Below, piece after piece: positions 5,243 through 14,589 of a DNA stretch of 32,038 nucleotides. The stretch is from Chitinimonas sp. BJB300 (GTDB lineage Bacteria > Pseudomonadota > Gammaproteobacteria > Burkholderiales > Chitinimonadaceae), in assembly GCF_002735695.1 (NCBI RefSeq), contig NZ_PDZH01000051.1, forward strand, positions 1 through 32,038, given 5' to 3'. Position 1 is the stretch's first letter; every line of letters begins with the position of its first letter. The position numbers were made by a program, and so were the translations under genes. Under the pieces are notes generated by a model that ran no database searches, was not told the DNA's origin, and saw only the letters and a list, made by a program, of their open reading frames with translations.

Positions 5243-6697
5243 TTACATTCCCGCAAGACATAGGTATTTAATTTCAAGGTAATCTTCGATGCCGTGGTGC
5301 GCGCCTTCCCGACCCAGGCCTGATTGCTTTACCCCGCCAAAAGGCGCGACTTCAGTGGATATCAGGCCAGCGTTAATACCGACCATGCCATACTCCAAGC
5401 CCTCAGCCACCCGCCACACCCGCCCTATATCACGCGCATAGAAATATGCCGCTAAGCCGAATTCTGTATCGTTGGCTCGTTCAATAACCTCTGCCTCACT
5501 ATCAAACTTGAATAAGGGCGCCAGCGGACCAAAGGTTTCCTCACGTGCAACCTTCATATCGGTCGTTACACCCGTTACGATCGTCGGCTCGAAAAAGCTA
5601 TGTCCCAGCGAATGCCGCTTACCGCCTGCCAGTAGCTTACCGCCTTTGGCCAGCGCATCAGCAATATGCTCTTCCACTTTCTCAACGGCTTTCATATCAA
5701 TCATTGGTCCCTGGGTTACACCCGGCTCGACACCGTTACCCACTTTCAACTTGGCCACAGCTGCCGCCAGCTTCTCGGCAAATGCCTCATAAACACCTGC
5801 CTGGACATACAACCGATTAGCGCAGACACAGGTCTGACCAGCATTGCGGTACTTGGATGCAATAGCCCCCTCAACCGCCGCATCCAGATCAGCATCATCA
5901 AATACGATGAATGGTGCATTTCCTCCCAGCTCCAGCGACACTTTTTTGATAGTCGGCGCACAAGCCGCCATCAATTCACGACCAATTTCGGTTGAGCCAG
6001 TAAAGCTGAGTTTGCGCACAATAGGATTTGCCGTCAGCTCGCCACCGATGGCTTTAGCCGAGCCTGTCACAACGCTCAACACACCTGCCGGCACCCCAGC
6101 GCGGTGCGCCAGTTCCGCCATAGCTAGTGCAGAAAGTGGTGTCTGGCTTGCGGGCTTGATTACCATCGGGCATCCGGCAGCCAGCGCAGGGCCTGCCTTA
6201 CGGGTAATCATGGCAGAGGGGAAATTCCACGGAGTAACCGCAGCGGTAACGCCGATGGGCTGCTTAATCACCATCAGCCGCTTATCACCCCATGGGGAGG
6301 GAATCGTTTCACCATAAACACGCTTGGCTTCTTCGGCAAACCATTCGAAAAAAGCTGCGGAATAGGCGATCTCGCCCCTGGCTTCCGCCAGCGGCTTACC
6401 TTGCTCTGCTGTCAGGATAGCGGCCAAGTCATCTTGATTCGCCAACATCAACTCATACAACTTACGTAGCACAGCACCACGCTCTTTAGCGGGCTTAGCT
6501 TTCCAAGCAGGCCAAGCTTTGTTGGCAGTCTCAATTGCACGTCGCGTTTCAGCCGCGCCCATCTTGGGCACATAGGCGATGATTTCACCCGTAGCCGGAT
6601 TATTTACCGGAATAGTCTCGCCCGAGTCCGCATCCAGCCATTTGCCATCGATATAGCACTGCTGCTTAAGCAAACTAGTATCTTTCAGGTTCAGCAT
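5243..6697 (-). CDS. gabD: Succinate-semialdehyde dehydrogenase (NADP-dependent)
   Basis: This 484-residue aldehyde dehydrogenase is the size of E. coli GabD (482). It oxidises succinic semialdehyde, made by GabT, to succinate with NAD(P)+, completing GABA breakdown into the TCA cycle. Visible landmarks are TPWNFP (155-160), the cofactor-binding Lys181 in VIKPASQTP, the FTGST motif (232-236), the general base Glu256 in LELGGN, and the catalytic Cys290 in GQTCVC. A second cysteine (Cys292) sits two residues on, as in GabD enzymes that can form a redox disulfide. It lies 10 bp after gabT on the same strand and ends before a terminator, so the two form an operon. Other semialdehyde substrates cannot be excluded. 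Confidence 0.93.
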   Translation of the reverse strand: MLNLKDTSLLKQQCYIDGKWLDADSGETIPVNNPATGEIIAYVPKMGAAETRRAIETANKAWPAWKAKPAKERGAVLRKLYELMLANQDDLAAILTAEQGKPLAEARGEIAYSAAFFEWFAEEAKRVYGETIPSPWGDKRLMVIKQPIGVTAAVTPWNFPSAMITRKAGPALAAGCPMVIKPASQTPLSALAMAELAHRAGVPAGVLSVVTGSAKAIGGELTANPIVRKLSFTGSTEIGRELMAACAPTIKKVSLELGGNAPFIVFDDADLDAAVEGAIASKYRNAGQTCVCANRLYVQAGVYEAFAEKLAAAVAKLKVGNGVEPGVTQGPMIDMKAVEKVEEHIADALAKGGKLLAGGKRHSLGHSFFEPTIVTGVTTDMKVAREETFGPLAPLFKFDSEAEVIERANDTEFGLAAYFYARDIGRVWRVAEGLEYGMVGINAGLISTEVAPFGGVKQSGLGREGAHHGIEDYLEIKYLCLAGM

Positions 6698-6707
6698 GGT
6701 TTCTTCC

Positions 6708-7976
6708 TCAGGCTTTCATGGCAACATCAAGAATATCGAGCGCTTCAGCAAACGTTGCATCATCAATGGTCAACGGCGCCAAGAAGCGAATCACGTTTGA
6801 ATACACACCACAGGTAAGCAGGATCAACCCCCGCTTCATGGCTTCGGTTTGCACCTTTTTCGCAAAGTCTGCATCCGGTTCATCACTGCCGGCTTTGTTG
6901 AATTCCACTGCCACCATAAACCCAAGCCCCCGAATGTCGGCGATCTGGGGAACAGCAGCTTTCAGACTATTGAGTTTCTCCTTCAACGCAGCCCCCAAGC
7001 GTTCGGCACGTGCATTGAGTTGTTCCGCTTCGATTACATCAATGACCGCCAAAGCAGCCGCAATCGCCAATGGACTACCTGCATAGGTACCACCCAAACC
7101 ACCCGGGGCTGGTGCATCCATCAAATCAGCACGTCCCGTGACAGCGGAAAGTGGAAAACCGCCAGCCAAGCTCTTGGCCATGGTCATTAGATCCGGCTTT
7201 ACGTCATAGTGTTCCATGGCGAAAGTTTTTCCGGTGCGGGCAAACCCTGTCTGCACTTCGTCAGCGATCAAAAGAATGCCGTGTTCGTCACACAGCTTAC
7301 GCAGTTCGGTAAAGAAAGGTTTCGGCACCGAATAGAACCCACCTTCCCCCTGGACTGGTTCAATGATGATGGCAGCAACACGTTTAGGATCGATATCTGC
7401 CTTGAACAACATATGCAGATGCTTGATCGAGTCAGCCGAGCTAACTCCGTGTAATTCGATAGGAAACGGCGCATGAAAAACATCAGCCGGCATGGGGCCG
7501 AAATTCAGCTTGTACGGGTTGACCTTACCGGTTAGCGCCATACCCATCATGGTCCGACCGTGGAAGCTACCCGAAAAAGCAATGATGCCGCTGCGGCCAG
7601 TAGCAGCCCGCGCTATCTTGACTGCATTCTCAACAGCCTCCGCGCCAGTCGAGAAAAAAGCCGTTTTCTTTGGGCCATCGATCGGTACGATCTGATTCAG
7701 CTTCTCGGCCAGCTTTACATAGCCCACATAAGGCACAACCTGGTAGCAAGTATGGGTAAATGCATCAAGCTGCGCCTTGACCGCTGCCACCAGTTTTGGA
7801 TGACGATGGCCTGTATTCAGCACAGCAATCCCGGCGGCGAAATCGATAAAACGACGACCCTCTGCATCCCAAACCAGCGCATTCTCAGCACGTTCAGCAA
7901 AGAAATCCCCCAGAACCCCCACACCACGCGGTGTAGCGGCAAGTCGACGGGCATGAAGATCGGCATTTGTGGGCAT
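6708..7976 (-). CDS. gabT: 4-aminobutyrate (GABA) aminotransferase
   Basis: This 422-residue class III PLP-dependent aminotransferase moves the amino group of GABA to 2-oxoglutarate, giving succinic semialdehyde and glutamate. The PLP-binding lysine is Lys268 in TMAKSLAGGFP, the same number as in E. coli GabT. Asp239 in IADEVQTG contacts the pyridine ring. STGAEAVENAVKIAR (109-123) binds the cofactor phosphate, and EPVQGEGG (206-213) is also typical. The ATG at 7976 is preceded by AAGGAAG. It is the first gene of the gabT-gabD operon. A double palindromic operator candidate lies 52-90 bp upstream. No gabR-like regulator gene is adjacent. Confidence 0.93.
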   Translation of the reverse strand: MPTNADLHARRLAATPRGVGVLGDFFAERAENALVWDAEGRRFIDFAAGIAVLNTGHRHPKLVAAVKAQLDAFTHTCYQVVPYVGYVKLAEKLNQIVPIDGPKKTAFFSTGAEAVENAVKIARAATGRSGIIAFSGSFHGRTMMGMALTGKVNPYKLNFGPMPADVFHAPFPIELHGVSSADSIKHLHMLFKADIDPKRVAAIIIEPVQGEGGFYSVPKPFFTELRKLCDEHGILLIADEVQTGFARTGKTFAMEHYDVKPDLMTMAKSLAGGFPLSAVTGRADLMDAPAPGGLGGTYAGSPLAIAAALAVIDVIEAEQLNARAERLGAALKEKLNSLKAAVPQIADIRGLGFMVAVEFNKAGSDEPDADFAKKVQTEAMKRGLILLTCGVYSNVIRFLAPLTIDDATFAEALDILDVAMKA

Positions 7977-8027
7977 GATGACTTCCTTGCAGTTCGGGAT
8001 TGAGTTGCTGCGAATTTAATCACAAGC

Positions 8028-8065
8028 GATGAATAAATTCATCACATGCGGTGAATTTATTCATC
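8028..8065. promoter_or_regulatory. Double palindromic operator candidate upstream of gabT
   Basis: Two palindromes of the form TGAAT-WW-ATTCA lie at 8030-8041 and 8052-8063, with centres 22 bp apart (about two helical turns). They are flanked so that the whole block is also a 17-bp perfect inverted repeat: 8026-8042 is the complement of 8053-8069. Two dimeric regulator molecules bound on the same DNA face would fit this layout. It lies just upstream of gabT, so control of GABA use is the likely purpose. The regulator is not identified. The rest of 7977-8337 holds no gene; a GC-rich hairpin without a T-run is at 8208-8228. Confidence 0.6.
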
Positions 8066-8337
8066 GCTGCAGTGCAACATATAACACCATGTTTTGAATA
8101 AAAAAATCTGCATGTACGCGCTGGCAGCAGGATTTTTTCAATACCGATACCTTGGCTTGGACATTCAAGCTTGCCGTTTTAGCTTATTTAATTCAGGACG
8201 TTGAATTCCGCAGGCAGAACACCTGCGGTGAGCTCGTGAAATGGCAAGGCGCTAAACAGCTGGATCAGCTGACCTACTAGACTGCTACACCCAAGCGCAC
8301 GTTCAAAATACTACTCGCTAGAAGCCGCTGACAGGCC

Positions 8338-8895
8338 TCAACCTCTGCGCCACTTGATCGCACAGCCGATACTGGCAACTTGCTGCCTGGGCCCCTCACC
8401 CGTCATGGCAATCTGCTTCATTGCCACCAACAAATCACGCGAGCTGTCTTTGCCGGTTGGTGTACGGCCCGAGTCATCAAAACGGCCACGGTACTGCAAT
8501 TGCAGCTCACTGTTATACCCAAAGAAATCCGGCGTACAGATAGCACCATAGGCGTGGGCAACAGCTTGGCTTTCGTCATAGAGATAAGGGAAGCCAAAGT
8601 GATAAGCCTTTGCGTAGGCCTTCATGTGCTCGAAGTCATCATCAGGGTAGGTTGTTGGGTCATTGCTGTTAATGGCTACACAACCAATCCCATAACGCTG
8701 CAACTCCTGGCAAGTCACTACCAGCGCTTCTCGAATCGCCTTTACATAGGGGCAGTGATTACAGATGAACATCACCAGCAAGCCACTCGGCCCACGCAGG
8801 GCCGCCAAGCTGTAATGCACGCCATCCGTACCGGGCAAATTGAAATCGGTTGCCGCCAAACCAAACTGGCAGACCGGCGTGGTCATGCTGGCCAT
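8338..8895 (-). CDS. Thioredoxin-family protein (AhpC/TSA-like, CNHC motif)
   Basis: This 185-residue protein has a thioredoxin fold of the AhpC/TSA type, with the redox motif C45-N-H-C48 in VMFICNHCPYVKA. Downstream are IAINSNDP-like (here VAINSNDP) and ICTPDFFGY, both characteristic of this group of cytoplasmic thioredoxin-like proteins. No signal peptide is seen, so it should act in the cytoplasm, probably as a thiol reductase or peroxiredoxin-like enzyme with unknown partner. The frame is open further upstream, but ATG at 8895 is chosen because AGGAG lies 6-7 bases before it and family alignments begin here. It is divergent from rsmE, with 86 bp between the starts. Confidence 0.8.
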   Translation of the reverse strand: MASMTTPVCQFGLAATDFNLPGTDGVHYSLAALRGPSGLLVMFICNHCPYVKAIREALVVTCQELQRYGIGCVAINSNDPTTYPDDDFEHMKAYAKAYHFGFPYLYDESQAVAHAYGAICTPDFFGYNSELQLQYRGRFDDSGRTPTGKDSSRDLLVAMKQIAMTGEGPRQQVASIGCAIKWRRG

Positions 8896-8981
8896 AGGTG
8901 ACTCCTGGAGCAGATGATGAACGCAGTATAGGCCCGGCTTGGCTGGCATAATCTGCCTCATTGAATAGCTGCCCAACAACC

Positions 8982-9704
8982 ATGCCACGCCTACATCTTG
9001 ACCTACCCCTTGTCTGCGGACTCGAATTCGACTTACCGGAAGCCAACGCACGCCATTTACAAGTCCTCCGCTTACAACCTGGCGACGAACTGACGCTATT
9101 CAATGGCCAAGGCGGGGAATACACCGCCCATGTTCTAGAAATGGGCAAACGGCATGTAAAAGTCACCGTAGATAGCTTCGATGCGACTGAACGTGAATCA
9201 CCGCTGCAAATCACTTTGGTGCAAGCACTATCCGCCACAGAGCGAATGGACTACACCGTACAGAAGGCCACCGAACTTGGGGTAAGCGTCATCCAAATTG
9301 TGCAGTCTGCCTTTTGCGGTTACAAACTTGCCGCCGACAGAGCCGAAAAGCGCTTGCAGCACTGGCAGGCCGTGGCTGAAGCGGCAGCCGAACAATGTGG
9401 CCGTACTCGAATACCAAGCATCCTGGCCCCTATCAAACTAGAGCAATGGTTGGCCAAGGCACCGACAGCAGATCTGAAATTGCTGCTTTCACCCACCGGT
9501 GCTATTGGGCTGGATGCCTTGCCCACCCAAGCCAAAACGGTGCAAATACTGATAGGGCCGGAAGGGGGATTTTCGACTGAGGAAGAAGCCAGCGCCATGT
9601 CTGCAGGCTTTCTCCCATTGTTGCTCGGCCCACGTATTTTCAGAACTGAAACAGTAGCCCCCGTCGTTGCAGCACTGCTACAAGCACGTTATGGTGACTT
9701 TTGA
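8982..9704 (+). CDS. rsmE: 16S rRNA (uracil-1498-N3)-methyltransferase
   Basis: RsmE methylates N3 of U1498 in 16S rRNA using S-adenosylmethionine. The 240-residue product has the usual length. It has an N-terminal PUA-like domain (about 1-70; ANARHLQVLRLQPGDEL) and a C-terminal SPOUT (alpha/beta-knot) methyltransferase domain. The knot motifs are visible: LIGPEGGFSTEEE and LGPRIFRTETVAPVVAALL, the latter close to the C-terminus as usual. The start ATG at 8982 (MPRLHLDL) fits the family; a TTG at 8961 would add seven residues. No clear Shine-Dalgarno precedes it. It converges on ccsA, sharing a terminator hairpin. Confidence 0.93.
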   Translation: MPRLHLDLPLVCGLEFDLPEANARHLQVLRLQPGDELTLFNGQGGEYTAHVLEMGKRHVKVTVDSFDATERESPLQITLVQALSATERMDYTVQKATELGVSVIQIVQSAFCGYKLAADRAEKRLQHWQAVAEAAAEQCGRTRIPSILAPIKLEQWLAKAPTADLKLLLSPTGAIGLDALPTQAKTVQILIGPEGGFSTEEEASAMSAGFLPLLLGPRIFRTETVAPVVAALLQARYGDF

Positions 9705-9735
9705 AAACCCAGGCATGCCAGCACAGTAAAGCAAA

Positions 9736-9762
9736 AGCCCAAGCTTGATTTGAGCTTGGGCT
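9736..9762. terminator. Shared terminator hairpin between rsmE and ccsA
   Basis: AGCCCAAGCT and AGCTTGGGCT form a 10-bp perfect stem with a 7-base loop between the convergent genes. A TTTT run follows on the minus strand, so it best serves the ccsA transcript. It may also stop rsmE transcription. Confidence 0.7.
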
Positions 9763-9788
9763 ATTGCAAACCACCGAGCAAATACAGC

Positions 9789-10949
9789 CTAAAGTGTGCC
9801 GTAAGAGTGCAAACCCGACAAAAACATATTCACGCCTAAAAAGGCAAAGGTGGTGACAAATAGGCCGATTACCGCCCACCAAGCCAGCACATTTCCTCGC
9901 CAGCCTTTGACCAGCCTTACGTGCAGCCAAGCTGCATAGTTCAACCAGACAATCAGTGCCCAGGTCTCTTTTGGGTCCCAGCTCCAATAGCCACCCCAGG
10001 CATCTGCTGCCCACATTGCTCCTAATATCGTCGCAATGGTAAAGAACAAGAAACCAACGGCGATGGCTTTGTACATTACCTCACCCAAGGTGTCGTAGCT
10101 CGGCAGACGGCTGGCTAACACCCCCTTCGAAGCCAATAGCTGGGCGATTCCCAGCATCGAGGCCAAAGCAAAGGAGCCATATCCAACGAAGTTGGCAGGG
10201 ACGTGAATCTTCATCCACCACGACTGCAAGGCAGGAATCAGCGGTTGAATCTCATGCGCTTGGCGGTCGATCGAATACCAGAGGATGAAACCCACCGCCG
10301 CTGAGATCACCAACAGTACGAAACCACCCATGCGCCGCGTGGCAAAACGCTGTTCGTAGTAGAGATACATCAGCGAGGTAATCAAACAAAAGAGAACGAA
10401 AACCTCGTATAGGTTCGATACAGGCACGTGGCCGATATCCGGGCCAATCAGATAACTTTCGTACCACCGCACGAAAAACCAACTCATTGCCGCCCCAGCC
10501 GCGGCCCACGTCAGGCCAGATGCAATGGACTCCGCCGTATCGGAACGCCGCGCCAAGCCCAACCAATACAAACCCGTGGCCAGCACAAACAACACACACA
10601 TCCACATCACCAATGACTGGCTGGCAAGCAGATACTTAAGCCAGAAAGCTGTCTGGCCACGCGCCAAATCATCCCCGTAGAGACCAATTCCAATTAAGGC
10701 CAAAGCCCCACTCGCCGGCAGAAACACGCGCACCGGCTTCCAGAACCAACCCAATGCAATCGCACCAAACGCCATGCCCACCAAGATGGCTTGCTCATAG
10801 CCATCCATGAATGTGCGGTATCGGCCAAACGCCACAGCCGCCGTAGCAAAGACCAGCGCAGCAAAAAGATGATCGCCCCATTTCAATCCCTGCCAGAACA
10901 GCAAATTAGCAGGCTGAGGCTTGGTTACATCTAAGGTGGTGGTATTCAT
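9789..10949 (-). CDS. ccsA: System II cytochrome c biogenesis protein, WWD-domain haem handler (CcsA/ResC type)
   Basis: This 386-residue polytopic inner-membrane protein has about eight hydrophobic segments. It carries the tryptophan-rich WWD signature WGGYWSWDPKETWALIVW near residue 310, the periplasmic haem-binding segment of CcsA/ResC. With ResB it forms the synthase that exports haem and attaches it to CxxCH motifs of apocytochromes in the periplasm. Many annotations call this protein CcsB, so naming varies. Its start overlaps the resB stop by four bases (ATGA), indicating translational coupling. The conserved histidine in KIHVPANFVGYG is a candidate haem ligand. The terminator at 9736-9762 ends the unit. 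Confidence 0.92.
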   Translation of the reverse strand: MNTTTLDVTKPQPANLLFWQGLKWGDHLFAALVFATAAVAFGRYRTFMDGYEQAILVGMAFGAIALGWFWKPVRVFLPASGALALIGIGLYGDDLARGQTAFWLKYLLASQSLVMWMCVLFVLATGLYWLGLARRSDTAESIASGLTWAAAGAAMSWFFVRWYESYLIGPDIGHVPVSNLYEVFVLFCLITSLMYLYYEQRFATRRMGGFVLLVISAAVGFILWYSIDRQAHEIQPLIPALQSWWMKIHVPANFVGYGSFALASMLGIAQLLASKGVLASRLPSYDTLGEVMYKAIAVGFLFFTIATILGAMWAADAWGGYWSWDPKETWALIVWLNYAAWLHVRLVKGWRGNVLAWWAVIGLFVTTFAFLGVNMFLSGLHSYGTL

Positions 10950-12994
10950 GTCTTGCCGTCCTCTTGCCGACCAACCAACGTAGTCAGCGTTTCGGTGTGT
11001 CGTGCGAACTCTGTTGCTGTCTGCTCATCACGGCGATTTGCACTCATGGCAAGCAACACTTTTCCCGCACCTGCCCAAACCCAAATCCGATTTTCGCGAA
11101 TATAGAACATACAAAAAATGCCGAGAACCAGGAGCAGACTTCCCAAGTAGACCAGATTCTTGCCCGGGCTACGCGTCAGTTGAAAACCACTTGATTTCAC
11201 TTCGGTAAAACCAACCGGCTGCAAATAGAAGTCACTGCCGTAGTCAAAGCTGGCCGATATTGCCACCAAGCTATCCATCAAGAATCGGTAGTGCGTTTCG
11301 TCCAACTCAATAACAGGCTGCTTAGCCTGCTCTTGCGCCAGCTTCATCACGTCGATAACCGCTCCCTGTAAAAGCTTTATGTAAGTCTGCGCCACTACTT
11401 GGCGTTTATCCTTGGGTACTTTGTCATCCAGAAAGCTCTCCAGCGCCGCGAAACCGCCCTCTGAAAATCGCTGCAGCACCCAGTGCAGACTCTGCTCAAA
11501 CTCTTGTCGATAGGGTGCGCTTATGGCGCCATCCCGCTGGGCTTTTTCCGCAGTGCGCCGGGCAACCTCCCGCCATGCAGCCGTATCAAACATCGTCGCA
11601 CGTAGTCGCATAAACGTATCGGGCTGAAGATCAGCATCCAAAGGAATCCGGATAAAGGCGAAAGGCGCCGCCACTTCGCTGCGTACCCCACTCATCAAGT
11701 AATAGCGGCCATCTTGCTCAAATGGCGCAAGGTAATTCAGATATTCACGAGCCTGGCCTTGCGCATCACGCACCTTGAACTGAATGGAAGGGCCAACATT
11801 CTTGACCTTCTTCTCGGCCTTTACCTGCCGTACATCCTGCAACAACTTACCTAGCCCTTGCGCCTGTGCAGTCTCGCCCAGGTTTTCAATATTAAATGCG
11901 CGGAAGTCGCCGAACTCCAAAGTCCGCTGCTTACCCTGCCAACTCAAAGGCTGGCTGCTCTGCGAAACGGCAGCAAGCGCTTGTGGCTGTACCTGCTTAC
12001 CAAACCAATCCCATGCAGCAAATTGAAGCTGAGAACCACCATCGCCAAAGCTCGATTGATAGATGGCAATCCCATTCACAACCAATGGGTGATTCACCTT
12101 GACCGTGGCCGCCGTCACCTTGCCGGTTGCTTTCTCCGTAACTTCAATGTCACTGGCAAACAACTTGGGCTGGCCCGTGCTGTAGTGCTCGATATGGAAT
12201 TGTTTAAGTTTGACGGTAAATGGCAATTCCTGGACAAAATAGCCGCGGCCAGCATTCAGAAATACCACGTCGCCTGCCGTCCCCTCGGGCAACTCCAACA
12301 TTCCTCGAAAAGAGAGGTTGCCCATACCGAGACGACTTCTCTCCGGGATCTGGCTCTGTGGCACATTACGCAGCTCTACTTCCTTCTGACCAAGCACTTC
12401 TTGCAACTTGAGCAGCAGATTGCCATCCAACAATCCACCAATACAGATAACCACGATGGCCGCATGCGCCAACAAATAACCGAGCCGCTGCATGCTGCCC
12501 TTTTTGGCTGCCAGCATTAACCCATCTGTACGCTCTTGCTGCTTGAAACGATACCCCTGCGTCAGCAACCACGCCTGCGCACCGGTCAACACCTCTTGAG
12601 GCTGTGCACAGTCGAATTCGCTGTGGTACGGCATCGCCCGCAACGACTTCAATGAAGCCTGCTCACGATAGTGCTTCACATCCCGCAAGACACCAGGCGA
12701 TTGCCGATAGATACAGAGCGAGGTCGACAGTACCAAAAATGCCAGGATGCCTAGAAACCAGCTAGTGTGGTACACATCAAACAGACCCAACCAGAGGAAG
12801 GGTTGGAACCAAAAATCCCCGAACTCAATCGCATAGTTCGAATAGGGTTGGTTCTGCTGTAATACGGTACCGATCACCGACGCGATCGCGATAATGCTCA
12901 GCAAGCTGATGGCAAACCGCATCGAACTTAACAGTTCATAAACGGCTTGCCAGAATGTAAGGCGACGCAATTTGAGTCCAGTAAGCAAATTCAA
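10946..12994 (-). CDS. resB: Cytochrome c biogenesis protein ResB (Ccs1/CcsB type)
   Basis: This 682-residue protein has the ResB layout: transmembrane segments near residues 28-45, 70-90 and 165-185, a large periplasmic domain (about 190-625), and a last membrane segment near 632-650 (YLGSLLLVLGIFCMFYI). The opening LSSMRFAISLLSIIAIASVIGTVLQQNQPY is split by family-typical residues. It works with CcsA as the System II haem lyase. The best start is TTG at 12994; no ATG lies between the upstream hairpin and the first membrane segment, and the next ATG would remove residues needed before it. There is no good Shine-Dalgarno, and a perfect hairpin (12995-13015) directly abuts the start. It follows cycA, whose product is a substrate. 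Confidence 0.9.
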   Translation of the reverse strand: MNLLTGLKLRRLTFWQAVYELLSSMRFAISLLSIIAIASVIGTVLQQNQPYSNYAIEFGDFWFQPFLWLGLFDVYHTSWFLGILAFLVLSTSLCIYRQSPGVLRDVKHYREQASLKSLRAMPYHSEFDCAQPQEVLTGAQAWLLTQGYRFKQQERTDGLMLAAKKGSMQRLGYLLAHAAIVVICIGGLLDGNLLLKLQEVLGQKEVELRNVPQSQIPERSRLGMGNLSFRGMLELPEGTAGDVVFLNAGRGYFVQELPFTVKLKQFHIEHYSTGQPKLFASDIEVTEKATGKVTAATVKVNHPLVVNGIAIYQSSFGDGGSQLQFAAWDWFGKQVQPQALAAVSQSSQPLSWQGKQRTLEFGDFRAFNIENLGETAQAQGLGKLLQDVRQVKAEKKVKNVGPSIQFKVRDAQGQAREYLNYLAPFEQDGRYYLMSGVRSEVAAPFAFIRIPLDADLQPDTFMRLRATMFDTAAWREVARRTAEKAQRDGAISAPYRQEFEQSLHWVLQRFSEGGFAALESFLDDKVPKDKRQVVAQTYIKLLQGAVIDVMKLAQEQAKQPVIELDETHYRFLMDSLVAISASFDYGSDFYLQPVGFTEVKSSGFQLTRSPGKNLVYLGSLLLVLGIFCMFYIRENRIWVWAGAGKVLLAMSANRRDEQTATEFARHTETLTTLVGRQEDGKT

Positions 12995-13015
12995 AGGGGT
13001 GGCGAGGCCACCCCT
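12995..13015 (-). terminator. Perfect hairpin abutting the resB start (attenuator-like)
   Basis: AGGGGTGGC and GCCACCCCT form a 9-bp perfect stem around a 3-base loop. On the minus strand it is followed by TTTGAATTTG, a weak T-rich stretch that includes the resB start. A second hairpin (6-bp stem, 13028-13047) precedes it. Together they could partly terminate cycA transcripts and lower resB-ccsA expression. Confidence 0.5.
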
Positions 13016-13061
13016 TGGGTATATCGGGCCGGGATAAAACGCCCGGCAAGCTGCCTTCTAC

Positions 13062-13682
13062 TTAACGCAAACCTGCAACGTACTCAGCAACTGCCTTCAT
13101 ATCTGCATCAGACAACTTGCTAGCTATTGGCTTCATGATCGAATTTACCCGTTCACCGCCACCCTTGTAGTCCTTCAAGGACTTCTCGATATACGCAGCA
13201 TGCTGGGAACCCAAGCGCGGGAACTGGACCGGCAGCCCAGCACCGCTAGGCCCGTGACAGGCCATGCAAGCGGGCAGGCCAGTTTCGCGATTGCCACCGC
13301 GGTAAATCTTTCTACCCGCTTCCATCAGCGCTTTGTTCGTACCTGCGCGTTCCTTGGGCTTCTGTTCGCCAAAATAAGCGGCAAGGTTCTTCATGTCGGC
13401 ATCAGACAGCGAAGCAACCTGCCCCATCATGATCGGGTTCTTACGTTCCCCCTTCTTGAAAGCAGCCAACTGCGCATACAAATACTCCGGATGCTGCCCA
13501 GCCAGGCTTGGATTGGCGCTGGCGGCGCTATTGCCATCAATACCGTGGCAAGCGGCACATACCTGCTCAACGACCGCTTTACCCTTGGCCGGATCAGCCT
13601 TGGCTACCGGTGCAGGCGCTTCCGAGGCAAAGGCCAAAGAAGCCGCGAAGCCAAGCAAAATTGCCAGCGCGCTACGTTTCAT
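13062..13682 (-). CDS. cycA: Diheme cytochrome c4
   Basis: The 206-residue product has a Sec signal peptide (residues 1-20, ending AFAS) and two class I cytochrome c domains, each with one CxxCH haem site: C42-AA-CH46 and C139-MA-CH143. Likely axial methionines are in NPIMMGQ (85/86) and NSIMKPIA (183). This is the cytochrome c4 pattern, a periplasmic electron carrier that passes electrons from the bc1 complex to terminal oxidases. ATG at 13682 is chosen because GGAG lies 8 bases upstream and it begins the signal peptide. The gene is divergent from engB and upstream of resB-ccsA, which mature its haem attachment. The symbol follows common usage for c4 and is less certain than the product. Confidence 0.92.
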   Translation of the reverse strand: MKRSALAILLGFAASLAFASEAPAPVAKADPAKGKAVVEQVCAACHGIDGNSAASANPSLAGQHPEYLYAQLAAFKKGERKNPIMMGQVASLSDADMKNLAAYFGEQKPKERAGTNKALMEAGRKIYRGGNRETGLPACMACHGPSGAGLPVQFPRLGSQHAAYIEKSLKDYKGGGERVNSIMKPIASKLSDADMKAVAEYVAGLR

Positions 13683-13868
13683 AGAGGTAACTCCTTGATG
13701 ACGATGGGTGCGGCGATTTCGCCGTCGTTGCTCTGTTTTGATAAGTGTATTGCGAAAACCCTGAGGCCGATGGGTAGCCCGTCGAGCCAAAGTCTTGATT
13801 CAAACCTGATATTCTATCCGAACCTGCAGGTGCCGCAAAAGGCACATACCATAACGAGAATTGCTCCC

Positions 13869-14474
13869 ATGTCGCTGTTCAGTCAACTTCGCTTCCATAC
13901 CACCGTCAATGAGCTGCATATGCTCCCGCAAAACGGCCTGGAAGTTGCCTTCGTCGGCCGTTCCAATGCCGGTAAATCCAGCGCGATCAACACCCTCGCC
14001 AACCACACCCGGCTGGCTTTCGTTTCCAAGACACCGGGTCGAACTCAACATATCAACTATTTCGATCTCGGCGGTGAACGCTTTCTGGTGGACCTCCCTG
14101 GCTATGGTTATGCCCAAGTACCAGAGGCGATTCGCGCCCATTGGCAGCAATTACTGGGTAATTACTTAGCCACCCGACCCAATTTGATCGGCCTTGTTCT
14201 GATTATGGATTCACGTCATCCACTTAAGCCACTGGATGTAAATATGCTCGACTGGTTTTTACCAACCGGCAAACCCGTCCATGTATTACTAACGAAATCC
14301 GACAAATTGACACGCCAGGAACAAACCAAAACTTTGACGCAAGTACGTCAATCATTGGAAAAATGGCCCAATTGCTCGGTACAACTATTCTCAAGCCTAA
14401 AAAAACAAGGCACGGAAGAAGCCGAAAAAATGGTTGGGGATTGGTTCAATCAAGCATCCCAACGCCCAAACTGA
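13869..14474 (+). CDS. engB: Ribosome biogenesis GTP-binding protein EngB/YsxC/YihA
   Basis: This 201-residue TRAFAC-class GTPase has the G1 motif GRSNAGKS (30-37), G2 region around KTPGRTQ (54-60), G3 DLPGYGY (75-81), and G4 TKSD (141-144). EngB acts in late 50S subunit assembly and is essential in many bacteria. The frame is open far upstream, but ATG at 13869 ([10 protein letters not shown]) matches the family start and length. The start lies 186 bp from that of cycA, a divergent arrangement common in betaproteobacteria. A terminator follows at 14590. Confidence 0.94.
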   Translation: MSLFSQLRFHTTVNELHMLPQNGLEVAFVGRSNAGKSSAINTLANHTRLAFVSKTPGRTQHINYFDLGGERFLVDLPGYGYAQVPEAIRAHWQQLLGNYLATRPNLIGLVLIMDSRHPLKPLDVNMLDWFLPTGKPVHVLLTKSDKLTRQEQTKTLTQVRQSLEKWPNCSVQLFSSLKKQGTEEAEKMVGDWFNQASQRPN

Positions 14475-14589
14475 CCACAATACGGGAACTAACTTCCATT
14501 TTTATGACTCTTAATTCTCAGGTGTATGCACACCTCCCGCTTCCCCTCCCTGAGCGGGACCCGGCCGATTATACGTGCCGGTATTTCAG

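Noticed and set aside
8208-8228. GC-rich hairpin as a terminator for the thioredoxin-like gene
   Set aside because: It has a 7-bp stem but no T-run on either strand and lies 110 bp beyond the stop, so termination is not supported.
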